Of a stretch of 59,584 bases of DNA, positions 26,898 through 34,795 are shown piece after piece. Below the pieces are notes generated by a model. That model ran no database searches. It saw nothing but the letters and a program-made list of their open reading frames with translations, and had not been told where the DNA came from. Every line of letters begins with the position of its first letter. Positions within the stretch are counted from its first letter, which is position 1. The translations under genes were made by a program, and so were the position numbers. The stretch comes from Phenylobacterium sp. (GTDB lineage: Bacteria > Pseudomonadota > Alphaproteobacteria > Caulobacterales > Caulobacteraceae), in the NCBI RefSeq assembly GCF_030693405.1, contig NZ_JAUYAW010000024.1, forward strand, positions 1 through 59,584, written 5' to 3'.

Positions 26898-27253
26898 GCC
26901 TGGGGGCTGCAGGCGAACAGATCCTGGCCCAAGCGCTGGCCCTGCCGGGCGCCACCTTGAGCATCCAGTGGGGTGACGCCCGGGTGGCCAAGGTGGGCGG
27001 CAAGGTCTTCGCCATCCTGTCCCTGGATGGGGGCTGGTCGTTCAAGGCCTCGGACATCGCCTATGAGGCCCTGGTGGAGGGCGGACGCGCCCGGCCCGCC
27101 CCCTATCTGGCGCGGGCCAAGTGGGTGCGGTTCGATGATCTCTCATCCCTGGAGCCGCAGGAGACCGCCGACTGGCTCGCCCAGGCCCACGCCCTGGTGA
27201 GCGCAAAACTGACCCGGGCGCAGCGACGGGACCTCGGCCTCACTCAAGCTTGA
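26894..27253 (+). CDS. MmcQ/YjbR family DNA-binding-like protein
   Basis: A 119-residue protein of the MmcQ/YjbR (CyaY-like fold) family. Blocks [17 protein letters not shown], the [13 protein letters not shown] segment, and [15 protein letters not shown] are typical. The GTG at 26894 overlaps the msrA stop by four bases; a longer frame beginning at 26840 would overlap msrA by 58 bases and lacks a ribosome-binding site. The fold is small and can bind double-stranded DNA in some members, but its cellular role is unclear. Confidence 0.85.
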   Translation: MSLGAAGEQILAQALALPGATLSIQWGDARVAKVGGKVFAILSLDGGWSFKASDIAYEALVEGGRARPAPYLARAKWVRFDDLSSLEPQETADWLAQAHALVSAKLTRAQRRDLGLTQA

Positions 27254-27298
27254 CCATAGACCCCCTCCCCATGCCCGGTTGAACATGCTTAGCTCGGC

Positions 27299-27796
27299 GT
27301 GCGAAGTCCCATCGCACAACTTCTGGATGTGTGGCCGGCCGTGCCTGAGCCCAATGACCCGCCTGCGTGGACTCCCCCCTGGCCGAGGTGGCTGAACCTG
27401 TCATGGCTGGGCGGGATCGACCCCTGGGTGCGGCTGCTGACGCGGCTGGTGGTGGGCGTGTTCCTTGTGTGGAGCGTCTGGGATGAGGTGACCCAGGCGC
27501 CCGCCATGCAGGAGCTGGCAGATGCCCTCGCACGCGAAGGGGCGCCCTGGGCCGGGCTGGCGGCGCGGATCAGCGTCTATACCCAGATGGCCTGCGGCCT
27601 GGCCTTCATCGCCGGCCTTGTGACCCGCTGGGCCGGGGTGATCTGTGCGATCTTGTTTACGGTCACGGCGGCCTATGCTCTGGGTGACAGTATCGAGAGC
27701 GCCATGCCAGCCGTCCTCCTGGCGCTGATCGGCCTCGACATGCTCGCCCGAGGCCCCGGGCGCTACAACCTGCGGACCCTGCTGGTCGGCCGCTGA
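27299..27796 (+). CDS. DoxX-family membrane protein
   Basis: A 165-residue inner-membrane protein. A Pro/Trp-rich lead of about 40 residues is followed by four hydrophobic helices starting at WVRLLTRLVVGVFLVWSVWDEV (near residue 43). The helix pattern and the central AALAREGAPWAG-like loop resemble DoxX/DoxD-type proteins. The function is unknown. The start is GTG at 27299; it could lie further in, since the lead is not conserved. It is convergent with the DUF599 gene. Confidence 0.65.
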   Translation: MRSPIAQLLDVWPAVPEPNDPPAWTPPWPRWLNLSWLGGIDPWVRLLTRLVVGVFLVWSVWDEVTQAPAMQELADALAREGAPWAGLAARISVYTQMACGLAFIAGLVTRWAGVICAILFTVTAAYALGDSIESAMPAVLLALIGLDMLARGPGRYNLRTLLVGR

Positions 27797-27802
27797 CGCC
27801 GG

Positions 27803-28561
27803 TCAGGCCTGCGGAGACTCTTCAAGGGGCCTGGCAGGCGGTCGACTGGCCGTCACTGCGGGCGTCGTCTCAAGCACCTCACGGATCTCGGCGATGGCGC
27901 GGGCGGCGGAAGAGGCCCGCTGGCGCCACACCAGCACTGCGACGGCCGCCAGGGTGGCGATGATGAAGGTTGTGGATCCGAAGACCCAGCTGGCGGCGGC
28001 GAGGGCGAAATAATAGCCGCGCACCCCGGCATTGAACGCCGACAGGGCGGGGTTGAGCAGCCGGCCCGCCGCCGCGCCATAGACCTGCGCCACCCCGGCC
28101 GCCTCGTCGGGCGCGGCCCCGATCACCGCGATGGTGTAGTTCAGCTGACGGATCGCCCAGATGAAATCGAGCAGCCCGCGGGCCAGGGTCACCAGCACCA
28201 GGGCCACCTGCACCTCGAACAGCAGGCGGGTGGAGGTCTCGATAACGATCAGGCTGGAGGCGCTGCGAAAGGCCGACTCACCCCCAAACAGCACGCCCGC
28301 AGCGCCCGCGATCAGGATCAGGTTGGAGGAGGCGAAGAAGGAGGCCGAGTTGATGGTGTGGCCGAGCAACTGGCTATCCATCAGCCGGCTTTCGCGGCGG
28401 GCCATGGCCCTCATCCAGCCGCTCCGGATCACCGCCATGTCGAGATTGATCATGTGGCGCCGGCCAAGCGCCGCCTTGACCAGCGGCTCGTAGGCCAGCC
28501 AGGCCACCGCGAAGATGGCCAGGGCGACGGTGTCCAGGGGGGAGAGCGGAAGGCCGAGCAT
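27803..28561 (-). CDS. DUF599 family membrane protein
   Basis: A 252-residue integral membrane protein recognised as DUF599 by its N terminus (LSPLDTVALAIFAVAWLAYE) and the block MAVIRSGWMRAMARRESRLMDSQLLGHTINSASFF seen across the family (written here in part: HTINSASFFASSNLIL). About five helices are predicted, and the Ala/Pro-rich C-terminal tail is probably cytosolic. The function is unknown. It lies 10 bases downstream of the MFS transporter in the same direction. Confidence 0.85.
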   Translation of the reverse strand: MLGLPLSPLDTVALAIFAVAWLAYEPLVKAALGRRHMINLDMAVIRSGWMRAMARRESRLMDSQLLGHTINSASFFASSNLILIAGAAGVLFGGESAFRSASSLIVIETSTRLLFEVQVALVLVTLARGLLDFIWAIRQLNYTIAVIGAAPDEAAGVAQVYGAAAGRLLNPALSAFNAGVRGYYFALAAASWVFGSTTFIIATLAAVAVLVWRQRASSAARAIAEIREVLETTPAVTASRPPARPLEESPQA

Positions 28562-28571
28562 GGGCGGGCGT

Positions 28572-29906
28572 CTAGTCCTCCAGAATGCGGCTGTGACGGC
28601 GGCTGTCGCGCAACAGCAATGATGTGATCAGGCCCACGCCCATGATTGCCGAGACGTAGATGTAGAAGGCGCTTTCGACCCCTTGGCCCTTGAAGCCCAG
28701 GGCGACGGCCTCGGCGGTGCCGCCGAACACCGCATTGGCCATGGCGTAGGGCAACGCCACCCCCAAAGCCCGGACGTGAGCGGGGAACAGCTCGGCCTTG
28801 GTCACCGCGCTGACCGAGGTGTAGCCGGCGATGATCACGATCAGCACCACCATCAGGGCGAAGGCCATGAGCGGTTCGGTGACCCCGGCCATGGTGTTCA
28901 TGATCGGATAGGTCAGCAGCATGCCGGCGCCGAAGGTGAAGGCCAGGTTGGTGCGCCTTCCCCACTTGTCCGACAGCCAGCCGAACAGAGGCAGGATGAA
29001 CAGATAAACGACCAGGGCGGCGGCCGTGATGTTGGTCGCCGTCTCCTTGCTGAAGCCTGAGGTGTTGACCAGGAACTTCTGCATGTAGGTGGTGTAGGCA
29101 TAGAAGGCGAGCGAGCCGCCGGCGGTCAGCAAGAAGATGGCGGTGGTCTCCCACGGGTGGTGGGTGAACAACATCATGGTCCGCGCCCGCTCAGCCCCAG
29201 AGGCCTGGGCGTTCTGGAAAGAGGCGCTCTCCTCGAGGCCCCGGCGGATCCAGAACACCACCACCGCCAGCAGGGCGCCGATGACGAAGGGGATGCGCCA
29301 GCCCCAGGATTCCAGGTCCTCGGTGGGCATGACCCGCTGCAGAAGCATCAGGATGCCAAGCGCCAGGAGTTGGCCTGAAATCAGGGTGACAAACTGGAAG
29401 CTCGACCAGAATCCCCGCCGGGCCTTGCCGGCCATCTCCGAAAGATAGGTGGCGCTCGCGCCGTATTCGCCGCCCACGGACAGGCCTTGCAGCAGGCGGG
29501 CCATGAGCAGGATGGCCGGCGCCGCAACGCCGATCATCGCATAGTCGGGGATGATGGCGATGATCGCAGAGCCGGCGCACATCATGGCCACCGACAGGCT
29601 GAGCGCCGCCTTGCGGCCGGCCCGGTCGGCATAGAGGCCCATCAGCCAGGCGCCGAGCGGTCGGGCCAGAAAGCCGATGGCGAACACGGCGGCGGCCTGC
29701 AGCAATTGCGAGGTCGGATCGCCGGACGGAAAGAAGTGCGGGGCGAAATAGAGAGCGAAGGACGAATAGGCGAACCAGTCGTACCACTCGACCAGATTGC
29801 CCGCCGACCCGCCGGCGATGGCTTTCAGGCGCTGAAGTGGGGTGAGCCCAGGAACGAGCAGCCCGGGCGGAGCCTGTGAGTCCGCGCCTGTTTCCGTCGC
29901 CGTCAT
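28572..29906 (-). CDS. MFS transporter, metabolite:H+ symporter (ProP/KgtP-like) family
   Basis: A 444-residue twelve-helix importer. The first block GNLVEWYDWFAYSSFALYFA, the loop DRAGRKAAL between helices 2 and 3, GLSVGGEYGASATYLSEMA, and the LSDKWGRRTNLAF loop between helices 8 and 9 place it in the MHS family with ProP, KgtP and ShiA. Substrates in the family are small organic acids and betaines, driven by protons. Nothing here identifies the substrate. Confidence 0.9.
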   Translation of the reverse strand: MTATETGADSQAPPGLLVPGLTPLQRLKAIAGGSAGNLVEWYDWFAYSSFALYFAPHFFPSGDPTSQLLQAAAVFAIGFLARPLGAWLMGLYADRAGRKAALSLSVAMMCAGSAIIAIIPDYAMIGVAAPAILLMARLLQGLSVGGEYGASATYLSEMAGKARRGFWSSFQFVTLISGQLLALGILMLLQRVMPTEDLESWGWRIPFVIGALLAVVVFWIRRGLEESASFQNAQASGAERARTMMLFTHHPWETTAIFLLTAGGSLAFYAYTTYMQKFLVNTSGFSKETATNITAAALVVYLFILPLFGWLSDKWGRRTNLAFTFGAGMLLTYPIMNTMAGVTEPLMAFALMVVLIVIIAGYTSVSAVTKAELFPAHVRALGVALPYAMANAVFGGTAEAVALGFKGQGVESAFYIYVSAIMGVGLITSLLLRDSRRHSRILED

Positions 29907-29961
29907 GCCCGTCTCCCCCGCGGCCCCGATTTGCGCCGATGCTAGGGAGGTGCGGCGGTGA

Positions 29962-29986
29962 GCGGAAGCCCCGTCGGGGCTTCCGC
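29962..29986 (-). terminator. Hairpin between DUF3309 and MFS genes
   Basis: An 11-bp perfect stem (GCGGAAGCCCC with its complement) around a three-base loop, located just after the stop of the small DUF3309 gene on the minus strand. A T-tract is not evident, so it may be an imperfect terminator or a transcript-stabilising hairpin. Confidence 0.5.
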
Positions 29987-29997
29987 CGCCGGGAGGT

Positions 29998-30156
29998 CTA
30001 GATTCGACCCATCAGGACCAGGATCAGGACGATCACCAGAACCAGGCCCAGGCCGCCGGACGGGAAGTAACCCCAGCTACGGCTGTGCCCCCAGGTGGGC
30101 AAAGAGCCCACCAGGGCGATAATCAGGATGATCAGGAGAATTGTGCCAAGCGACAT
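29998..30156 (-). CDS. DUF3309 small membrane protein
   Basis: A 52-residue protein: helix LGTILLIILIIALVGSLP, a polar turn with TWGHSRSWGYFPSGG, then helix LGLVLVIVLILVLMGRI. This two-helix plan with the central WGxS...WGY turn matches DUF3309, common in alpha- and betaproteobacteria. Its role is unknown; family genes are often stress- or stationary-phase-linked. It stands alone, followed by a hairpin. Confidence 0.85.
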   Translation of the reverse strand: MSLGTILLIILIIALVGSLPTWGHSRSWGYFPSGGLGLVLVIVLILVLMGRI

Positions 30157-30271
30157 GTGCGTGTCCCGCCTCAGGAGCGCACCCCAGCGGGCGCTCGCGG
30201 CAAAGGAAACGGCAGCGCCCGGTCAAGGTTCCGGCTGATGGCGCCTGAGATGAGCGCCTGGGTCGACCGAC

Positions 30272-30679
30272 CTAGTCTGCGGCGTCGGCCGTGTGCATTG
30301 CGCTGTCCTTCTCCTTGACCCCCAGAGCGTAGAGCCCGCCGATGAAGGCGCCCTTGATTCGCGGCAAGAGCAGCAGCGTCGCGCCGGTCAGGGGCAGAAG
30401 GGTTGAGGCCAGGACGACGGCCACCGGCGCCTGCCAGATAAAGGGGAACAGCAGGAGCGGGGCGACGATCACATGCCCGACGATGAGGATGGTGAAATAG
30501 GCCGGGCCGTCATCGGCAGGGTATTGCGCCAGGTCGTGAGCGCAGGCCGGACAGGTCGGCTCAACCTTCAGGTAGCGCCAGAACAGCTTGCCTTCGCCAC
30601 AGGCTGGGCAGCGACCCTTGAGGCCACGGTTGAGAGCGGTCAGGAAGCCGGGGCGCTGGGGTGCGGTCATGGGGTCCAT
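30272..30679 (-). CDS. DUF983 family protein
   Basis: A 135-residue protein with two zinc-ribbon-like Cys pairs (GRCPACGEGKLF and PTCPACAHDL) followed by two membrane helices near residues 60-105. This layout defines DUF983. The family often sits near cytochrome oxidase genes, but not here. ATG codons at 30679 and 30670 are both possible. The longer frame from 30748 adds an arginine-rich lead that does not look like the family. Confidence 0.85.
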   Translation of the reverse strand: MDPMTAPQRPGFLTALNRGLKGRCPACGEGKLFWRYLKVEPTCPACAHDLAQYPADDGPAYFTILIVGHVIVAPLLLFPFIWQAPVAVVLASTLLPLTGATLLLLPRIKGAFIGGLYALGVKEKDSAMHTADAAD

Positions 30680-30751
30680 ATGCGACCGCCCAGGTCGGGA
30701 TGGAAGGGCGACGGAACCCAGCAGGACGCTTTTCCGTCGCCGGGTCATGAC

Positions 30752-30889
30752 CTAACGGCGCACATCCTCGGCCGTGTTCTTCACCGCCGTCCCGGCCGCC
30801 TGCATATCGCGCCCCACGCCGGCGACCGTATTGCAGCCCGCAACCAGCAGGGCCGCCGCCACGGCGGCCATGATCAGCACCTTGCTCAT
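30752..30889 (-). CDS. Entericidin A/B family lipoprotein
   Basis: A 45-residue lipoprotein: a hydrophobic signal with lipobox VAGC (Cys19) followed by NTVAGVGRDMQAAGTAVKN, the characteristic entericidin core. In E. coli, EcnB is a bacteriolytic lipoprotein and EcnA its antidote; here only one copy is present. An in-frame ATG at 30907 would add six residues. The alphaproteobacterial members are widespread and their toxicity has not been established. Confidence 0.88.
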   Translation of the reverse strand: MSKVLIMAAVAAALLVAGCNTVAGVGRDMQAAGTAVKNTAEDVRR

Positions 30890-30983
30890 GAAAAGATCGC
30901 GCTCCATTCAGGCCTGCCCCTGTGGCCCGGCTTCGCCCGATCTAAGCCGGGCCAGGGGCGGCGATCAACGGGGTAGAGCGCCC

Positions 30984-31169
30984 CTAAGCCGCGCTCTCGT
31001 CCACGACCTCCGCGTCCGGCGCATTCTTCTTGATCGACTCGATCATGTTCTTGGCGCTGGCCTTGGCGGCGTAGCCTTCCGACGAGAACATGATCTCGCC
31101 GTTAGAGGCGCGGAAGCGCACCCGGAACTCACCCGCCTTGTCTTTGAAGATCTCGAACTTGTAGGCCAT
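30984..31169 (-). CDS. YegP family protein (DUF1508)
   Basis: A 61-residue single-domain DUF1508 protein. It begins MAYKFEIFKDKAGEFRVRF and continues with SNGEIMFSSEGY, the family's paired beta-strand motif. E. coli YegP has two such repeats; this one has one. A GGGAGGAC site precedes the ATG at 31169, which argues against a longer frame reaching 31292. The function is unknown. Confidence 0.9.
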   Translation of the reverse strand: MAYKFEIFKDKAGEFRVRFRASNGEIMFSSEGYAAKASAKNMIESIKKNAPDAEVVDESAA

Positions 31170-31341
31170 GTCGTCCTCCCGGCGCCGCCTTGAATGGAAG
31201 CTAAGGCCAAGCTTAGCCGCGCATCGGCGCGACGAGCAACCGCCTGGACGAATGGCGCAGGTGCGCCATTGTTGAGGCGCAGCGGGCGCCAACCATGGGG
31301 CGGGGCGTCAGCGGATCAGACAAGCCCCCAGGGAGACGCCT

Positions 31342-32235
31342 GTGCCTGAGCTTGTCCACCTTTCCGCCGACGCGCCCACGGCCACCATGGCCGAGGTCCT
31401 CGATCGCGACGGCGCCCTGATCCTCGACCGCGTGCTGACGCCAGAGGCGGTGGCCGGAATGGTCGCCGAGCTTTCGCCCTATGTGGCGGCCACGCCGGCG
31501 GGACGGGACGGTTTCACCGGCGTCAGAACCACCCGTACAGGCGCCCTGGTGGCGCGCTCGCCCGCCGTCCGTGACGCCGTGACCGATCCCCGCATCGCCA
31601 GGATGTGCGAGCATCTGATGAAGGCCAACTGCGAGCGCTGGCAGCTGCATCTGACCCAGCTGATCAGGATCATGCCTGGCCAGGGCGCCCAACCGATCCA
31701 CCGGGACCGCTGGGCCTGGGGCGCGCATCTCAAGGGGATCGAGCCGCAGCTGAACACCATCTGGGCCCTCACAGACTTCACGGTGGAGAACGGCGCGACC
31801 CAGGTGGTCCCCGGCTCCAGCGCCTGGCCCGACGACCGGAGGGCGGAGGCTCACGAGATCACCCAGGCGGTCATGCAGGCCGGCTCGGTGCTGGTCTATA
31901 CCGGCAGCGTCTTCCACGGGGGCGGCGCCAACCAAAGTGACCAGGACCGCTGGGGCCTGAACCTGACCTATGCGCTGGGCTGGCTGCGGCAGGAGGAAAA
32001 TCAGTATCTGGCCTGCCCGCCGGAGATCGCCCGCACCCTGTCGCCCGAGCTGCAGGACCTCCTGGGCTACGCCCTGGGGGGCTATGCCCTGGGCTACTAC
32101 ACCCCGCCCCTGCCGCCGGGCGAAGGGCCGGAGCTGGTTCCTCCGAGCTTCGCCCTGCGGGGCGAGGCCGAGGGCGCGGTCTTTGGCTCAGCCCAGGACC
32201 TGGCGGCCATCGGCGCCCAGGTGCGAGGCGGTTAA
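31342..32235 (+). CDS. Phytanoyl-CoA dioxygenase family protein
   Basis: A 297-residue Fe(II)/2-oxoglutarate oxygenase of the PhyH superfamily. The iron-binding facial triad is His120, Asp122 (PIHRDRW) and His192 (VFHGGGAN). The Arg207 region (QDRWGLNLTYALGWL) is a likely 2-oxoglutarate-binding part. These enzymes hydroxylate diverse small molecules, and the substrate is not clear. The GTG or ATG choice near 31342 is set by the short distance to an upstream GGGAG site. The PPOX-like protein follows in the same direction. Confidence 0.88.
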   Translation: MPELVHLSADAPTATMAEVLDRDGALILDRVLTPEAVAGMVAELSPYVAATPAGRDGFTGVRTTRTGALVARSPAVRDAVTDPRIARMCEHLMKANCERWQLHLTQLIRIMPGQGAQPIHRDRWAWGAHLKGIEPQLNTIWALTDFTVENGATQVVPGSSAWPDDRRAEAHEITQAVMQAGSVLVYTGSVFHGGGANQSDQDRWGLNLTYALGWLRQEENQYLACPPEIARTLSPELQDLLGYALGGYALGYYTPPLPPGEGPELVPPSFALRGEAEGAVFGSAQDLAAIGAQVRGG

Positions 32236-32307
32236 GGGCGCGCGGAACGCCGGGGGCTCCGGCGCCGTTCGGCTGGGATCAAACCCTCATTCCAAGGAGC
32301 CCCCCCC

Positions 32308-32796
32308 GTGGCCGATCTCGCCAAACTCGAAGCCAAGTTCTGGAAGGCGCTGAAGTCCGACCGCACGCTGATGCTCGGCCTCACCGACGTCGAGGAGGGC
32401 CACAGCCAGCCCATGACCGCCCAGATCGAAGGCGATGAGGGCGGCCCCATCTGGATCTTCAGCGCCAAGGGCGTGGATCTGGTGCAGGCCACCGGGGCCG
32501 GCCATCGGGCCATGGGCCACTTCGCGTCCAAGGACCACGAACTGTTCGCCACCATCCACGGTCGTCTGGTCCCGGACAATGACCAGGACACCATCGAGCG
32601 CCTGTGGAACCCCTTCGTGGCGGCCTGGTACGAAGGCGGCAAGGATGATCCGAAGCTGCAGCTGCTGCGGTTCGAGCCGGAACGGGCGCAGATCTGGCTC
32701 AACGAGCACAGCCTTTTCGCAGGGGTGAAGGTGCTGATGGGCCGCGACCCCAAGCAGGACTATGCCGACAAGGTCGGCGAGGTCCGCCTGAGCTAG
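32308..32796 (+). CDS. Pyridoxamine 5'-phosphate oxidase-like protein (general stress protein 26 type)
   Basis: A 162-residue flavin-reductase-like split-barrel protein. The N-terminal FWKALKSDRTLMLGL, the PIWIFSAKGVDLVQA strand pair and the C-terminal AQIWLNEHSLF segment match the GSP26 group. These proteins bind FMN or FAD and are usually stress-induced; no enzyme activity is certain. The GTG start has an AAGGAG site at 32293-32298. Confidence 0.88.
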   Translation: MADLAKLEAKFWKALKSDRTLMLGLTDVEEGHSQPMTAQIEGDEGGPIWIFSAKGVDLVQATGAGHRAMGHFASKDHELFATIHGRLVPDNDQDTIERLWNPFVAAWYEGGKDDPKLQLLRFEPERAQIWLNEHSLFAGVKVLMGRDPKQDYADKVGEVRLS

Positions 32797-32834
32797 ACGC
32801 CTGGGAACGCAGGTCTGCGGCCCCGGGCGACCGG

Positions 32835-33389
32835 TCAGGGGCCGCAGGTCCAAAGGCCCTGGAACACCCGGCTGGCCCCGTCGGCCCGCTGATAGGTCAG
32901 GCTGGCGGGCCGCGGCGGTGACTCCCCGCCCCCTTGCGCCGCACCGGTGACCTCGATCATCACCGTCTTGCCGCGCCCGGCGAAGCTCGCCCCATTGAGC
33001 ATGCCGTCAAAACCGCCCGGGGCGGCGACGCGCTCCACATAGCCTGAGACCTTGACCACACCGACCGCCGGCTCGCCGGAGGCCACGTCGCCTCGGGCCA
33101 ACAGCAGAACCGCCTCATCGTCGCCTGAGAAGCTGCAGGCGAGTTCGCCCACCAGGGTCTCGGCGCTCAGATCCTCCGCCATCAGGCTCTGCAGATCGAT
33201 GGCCGAGCCATCGCCACCCACCGTCCCACCCGGCGGGTCAGCGGCCGGTGCGAGCTCAGGCGACAAGGCGGGCCTCGCAGGCGCCGGCGGCTGGGACGGC
33301 GCGTCCTCCGCCGGTCCGGGCGAGCAGGCGGCCAGGGCGAGCGCGACAACAAGGGGCGAAAGGCGCAGGGCGCGAGGGAACCAGGTCAT
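32835..33389 (-). CDS. Hypothetical lipoprotein
   Basis: A 184-residue protein with a lipoprotein signal (ALALAAC, Cys22) and a Pro/Ala-rich linker (residues 24-56). The C-terminal domain contains ELACSFSGDDEAVLLLARGD and ends FQGLWTCGP, with two Cys that could pair. No family is recognised. The ATG at 33389 was chosen because it places the signal at the N terminus. It is divergent from the sulfatase gene at 33514. Confidence 0.7.
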   Translation of the reverse strand: MTWFPRALRLSPLVVALALAACSPGPAEDAPSQPPAPARPALSPELAPAADPPGGTVGGDGSAIDLQSLMAEDLSAETLVGELACSFSGDDEAVLLLARGDVASGEPAVGVVKVSGYVERVAAPGGFDGMLNGASFAGRGKTVMIEVTGAAQGGGESPPRPASLTYQRADGASRVFQGLWTCGP

Positions 33390-33513
33390 GTCGCCACAAG
33401 GGTCCGGGCGCCGTTTGGTTCCCCGACAGCGCAGCGTCACGATTGCCTCCGGCGGCCGTTTGCGGGCAACCTTCACCAGGTGGCGGCGCCAAGACCGCCC
33501 CGGGAGGTCTCAT

Positions 33514-34791
33514 ATGCCGCGCAAGCCCAACTTCATCGTCATCCTGGCCGACGACCTCGGCTATGGGGACATCGGCTGCGATGGCGGGACGTTGATCCGC
33601 ACGCCGCAACTGGACCGGATGGCGGCGGAAGGGGCGCGGCTGACCGACTTCTACGCCTCGGCCAATGTCTGCACGCCATCCCGGGCAGGCCTGCTCACCG
33701 GCGGCTACGCCATCCGCCACGGCCTGGCGCGCGAGGTGATCCAGCCGGCCGACACCAATGGTCTGCCGCCGGAAGCGCCGACCATTCCGCGCCTGCTGAA
33801 GCCCAACTACGCCACCGCCCTGATCGGCAAGTGGCACCTGGGGCACGTCTCGCCCCACTGGCCGCCGCAGCGGTTCGGCTTCGACCGCTTCATGGGCCTG
33901 CCCTACAGCCACGATATGCGTCCCCTCACCCTCTATGACGGCCAGGGCGAGGCGCCGATGAGCGAGTCCAAGGCCGACTTCGCCAAGCTGACCGAGCACT
34001 TTTTCGACGAGACGACCGCCTTTGTCGAAGCCCACCGGGACGAGCCCTTCTTCATCCTGCTGGCCCTGACGGCCCCCCACGTACCCCTGCGCCCCAATCC
34101 CGACGACCCGATGGGGTCTCCGGCCGGCGACTATGGCGAGGTGGTGGAAGAGGTGGACGCCCAGGTGGGCCGCCTGCTGCGCAGGCTGGAGGCTATGGGG
34201 CTGGCGGAAGACACGCTGGTGGTCTTCACCTCCGACAATGGGCCGTGGTTCGAAGGCTCCGCCGGACCTTACCGCGACCGTAAGGGCGGCGCGGCCTGGG
34301 AGGGCGGCTACCGGGTGCCCTTCATCGCCTGGCGGCCGGGGACAATCCCTGCTGGGACCGTCTCCGACGCCCTGGCCAGCAACCTTGATCTGCTGCCGAC
34401 GATCGCGGCCATGGCGGGCCTGGAGGCGCCGGCCGAGGGGATCGACGGGGCGGACCTCTCAGGCGTGCTGACGCGCGGCGAGCCCTCGCCCCACGACCAG
34501 GTGATCCTGTTCGACAATCTGCACGTGGCCGCCGTGCGCACGCCGCGATGGAAATATGTAGCCAGGTCCTACTACCGGACCATGGACATCCCGCTGGACC
34601 AGCACCGCTACCCGCTGCTTTTCGACCTCACCACCGATCCGGGCGAGACCTATTCCCTGGTGTCCCGCCATCCCGACGTGGCCGAGGACATGGCCCGCCG
34701 CGTCGCCGAGGCCCGCGCCAAGTACGCGCCCTTCGCAGAGGCCAAGCCGCCGGCGAAGGCGCCGGAGAGTGCGGAGACCTGGAAGGACTAG
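33514..34791 (+). CDS. Sulfatase, Cys-type
   Basis: A 425-residue arylsulfatase-type enzyme. The active-site motif CTPSR begins at Cys53 (NVCTPSRAGLLTGG), the target of formylglycine-generating enzyme. Metal-binding and catalytic blocks are ILADDLGYGD near residue 10, GKWHLGH near residue 108, and FTSDNGPWFEG near residue 242. It has no signal peptide, so it is predicted cytosolic unless its start is wrong; the frame is open upstream but encodes an Arg/Ser-rich antisense stretch. The ATG at 33514 follows GGGAGG. It is convergent with lepA. The substrate is not identified. Confidence 0.92.
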   Translation: MPRKPNFIVILADDLGYGDIGCDGGTLIRTPQLDRMAAEGARLTDFYASANVCTPSRAGLLTGGYAIRHGLAREVIQPADTNGLPPEAPTIPRLLKPNYATALIGKWHLGHVSPHWPPQRFGFDRFMGLPYSHDMRPLTLYDGQGEAPMSESKADFAKLTEHFFDETTAFVEAHRDEPFFILLALTAPHVPLRPNPDDPMGSPAGDYGEVVEEVDAQVGRLLRRLEAMGLAEDTLVVFTSDNGPWFEGSAGPYRDRKGGAAWEGGYRVPFIAWRPGTIPAGTVSDALASNLDLLPTIAAMAGLEAPAEGIDGADLSGVLTRGEPSPHDQVILFDNLHVAAVRTPRWKYVARSYYRTMDIPLDQHRYPLLFDLTTDPGETYSLVSRHPDVAEDMARRVAEARAKYAPFAEAKPPAKAPESAETWKD

Positions 34792-34795
34792 GGGC

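Noticed and set aside
32248..32264. Hairpin CGCCGG-N5-CCGGCG between the PhyH and PPOX genes as a terminator
   Set aside because: It has only a six-base stem, no T-tract, and such short G/C repeats are frequent in this high-G+C sequence.
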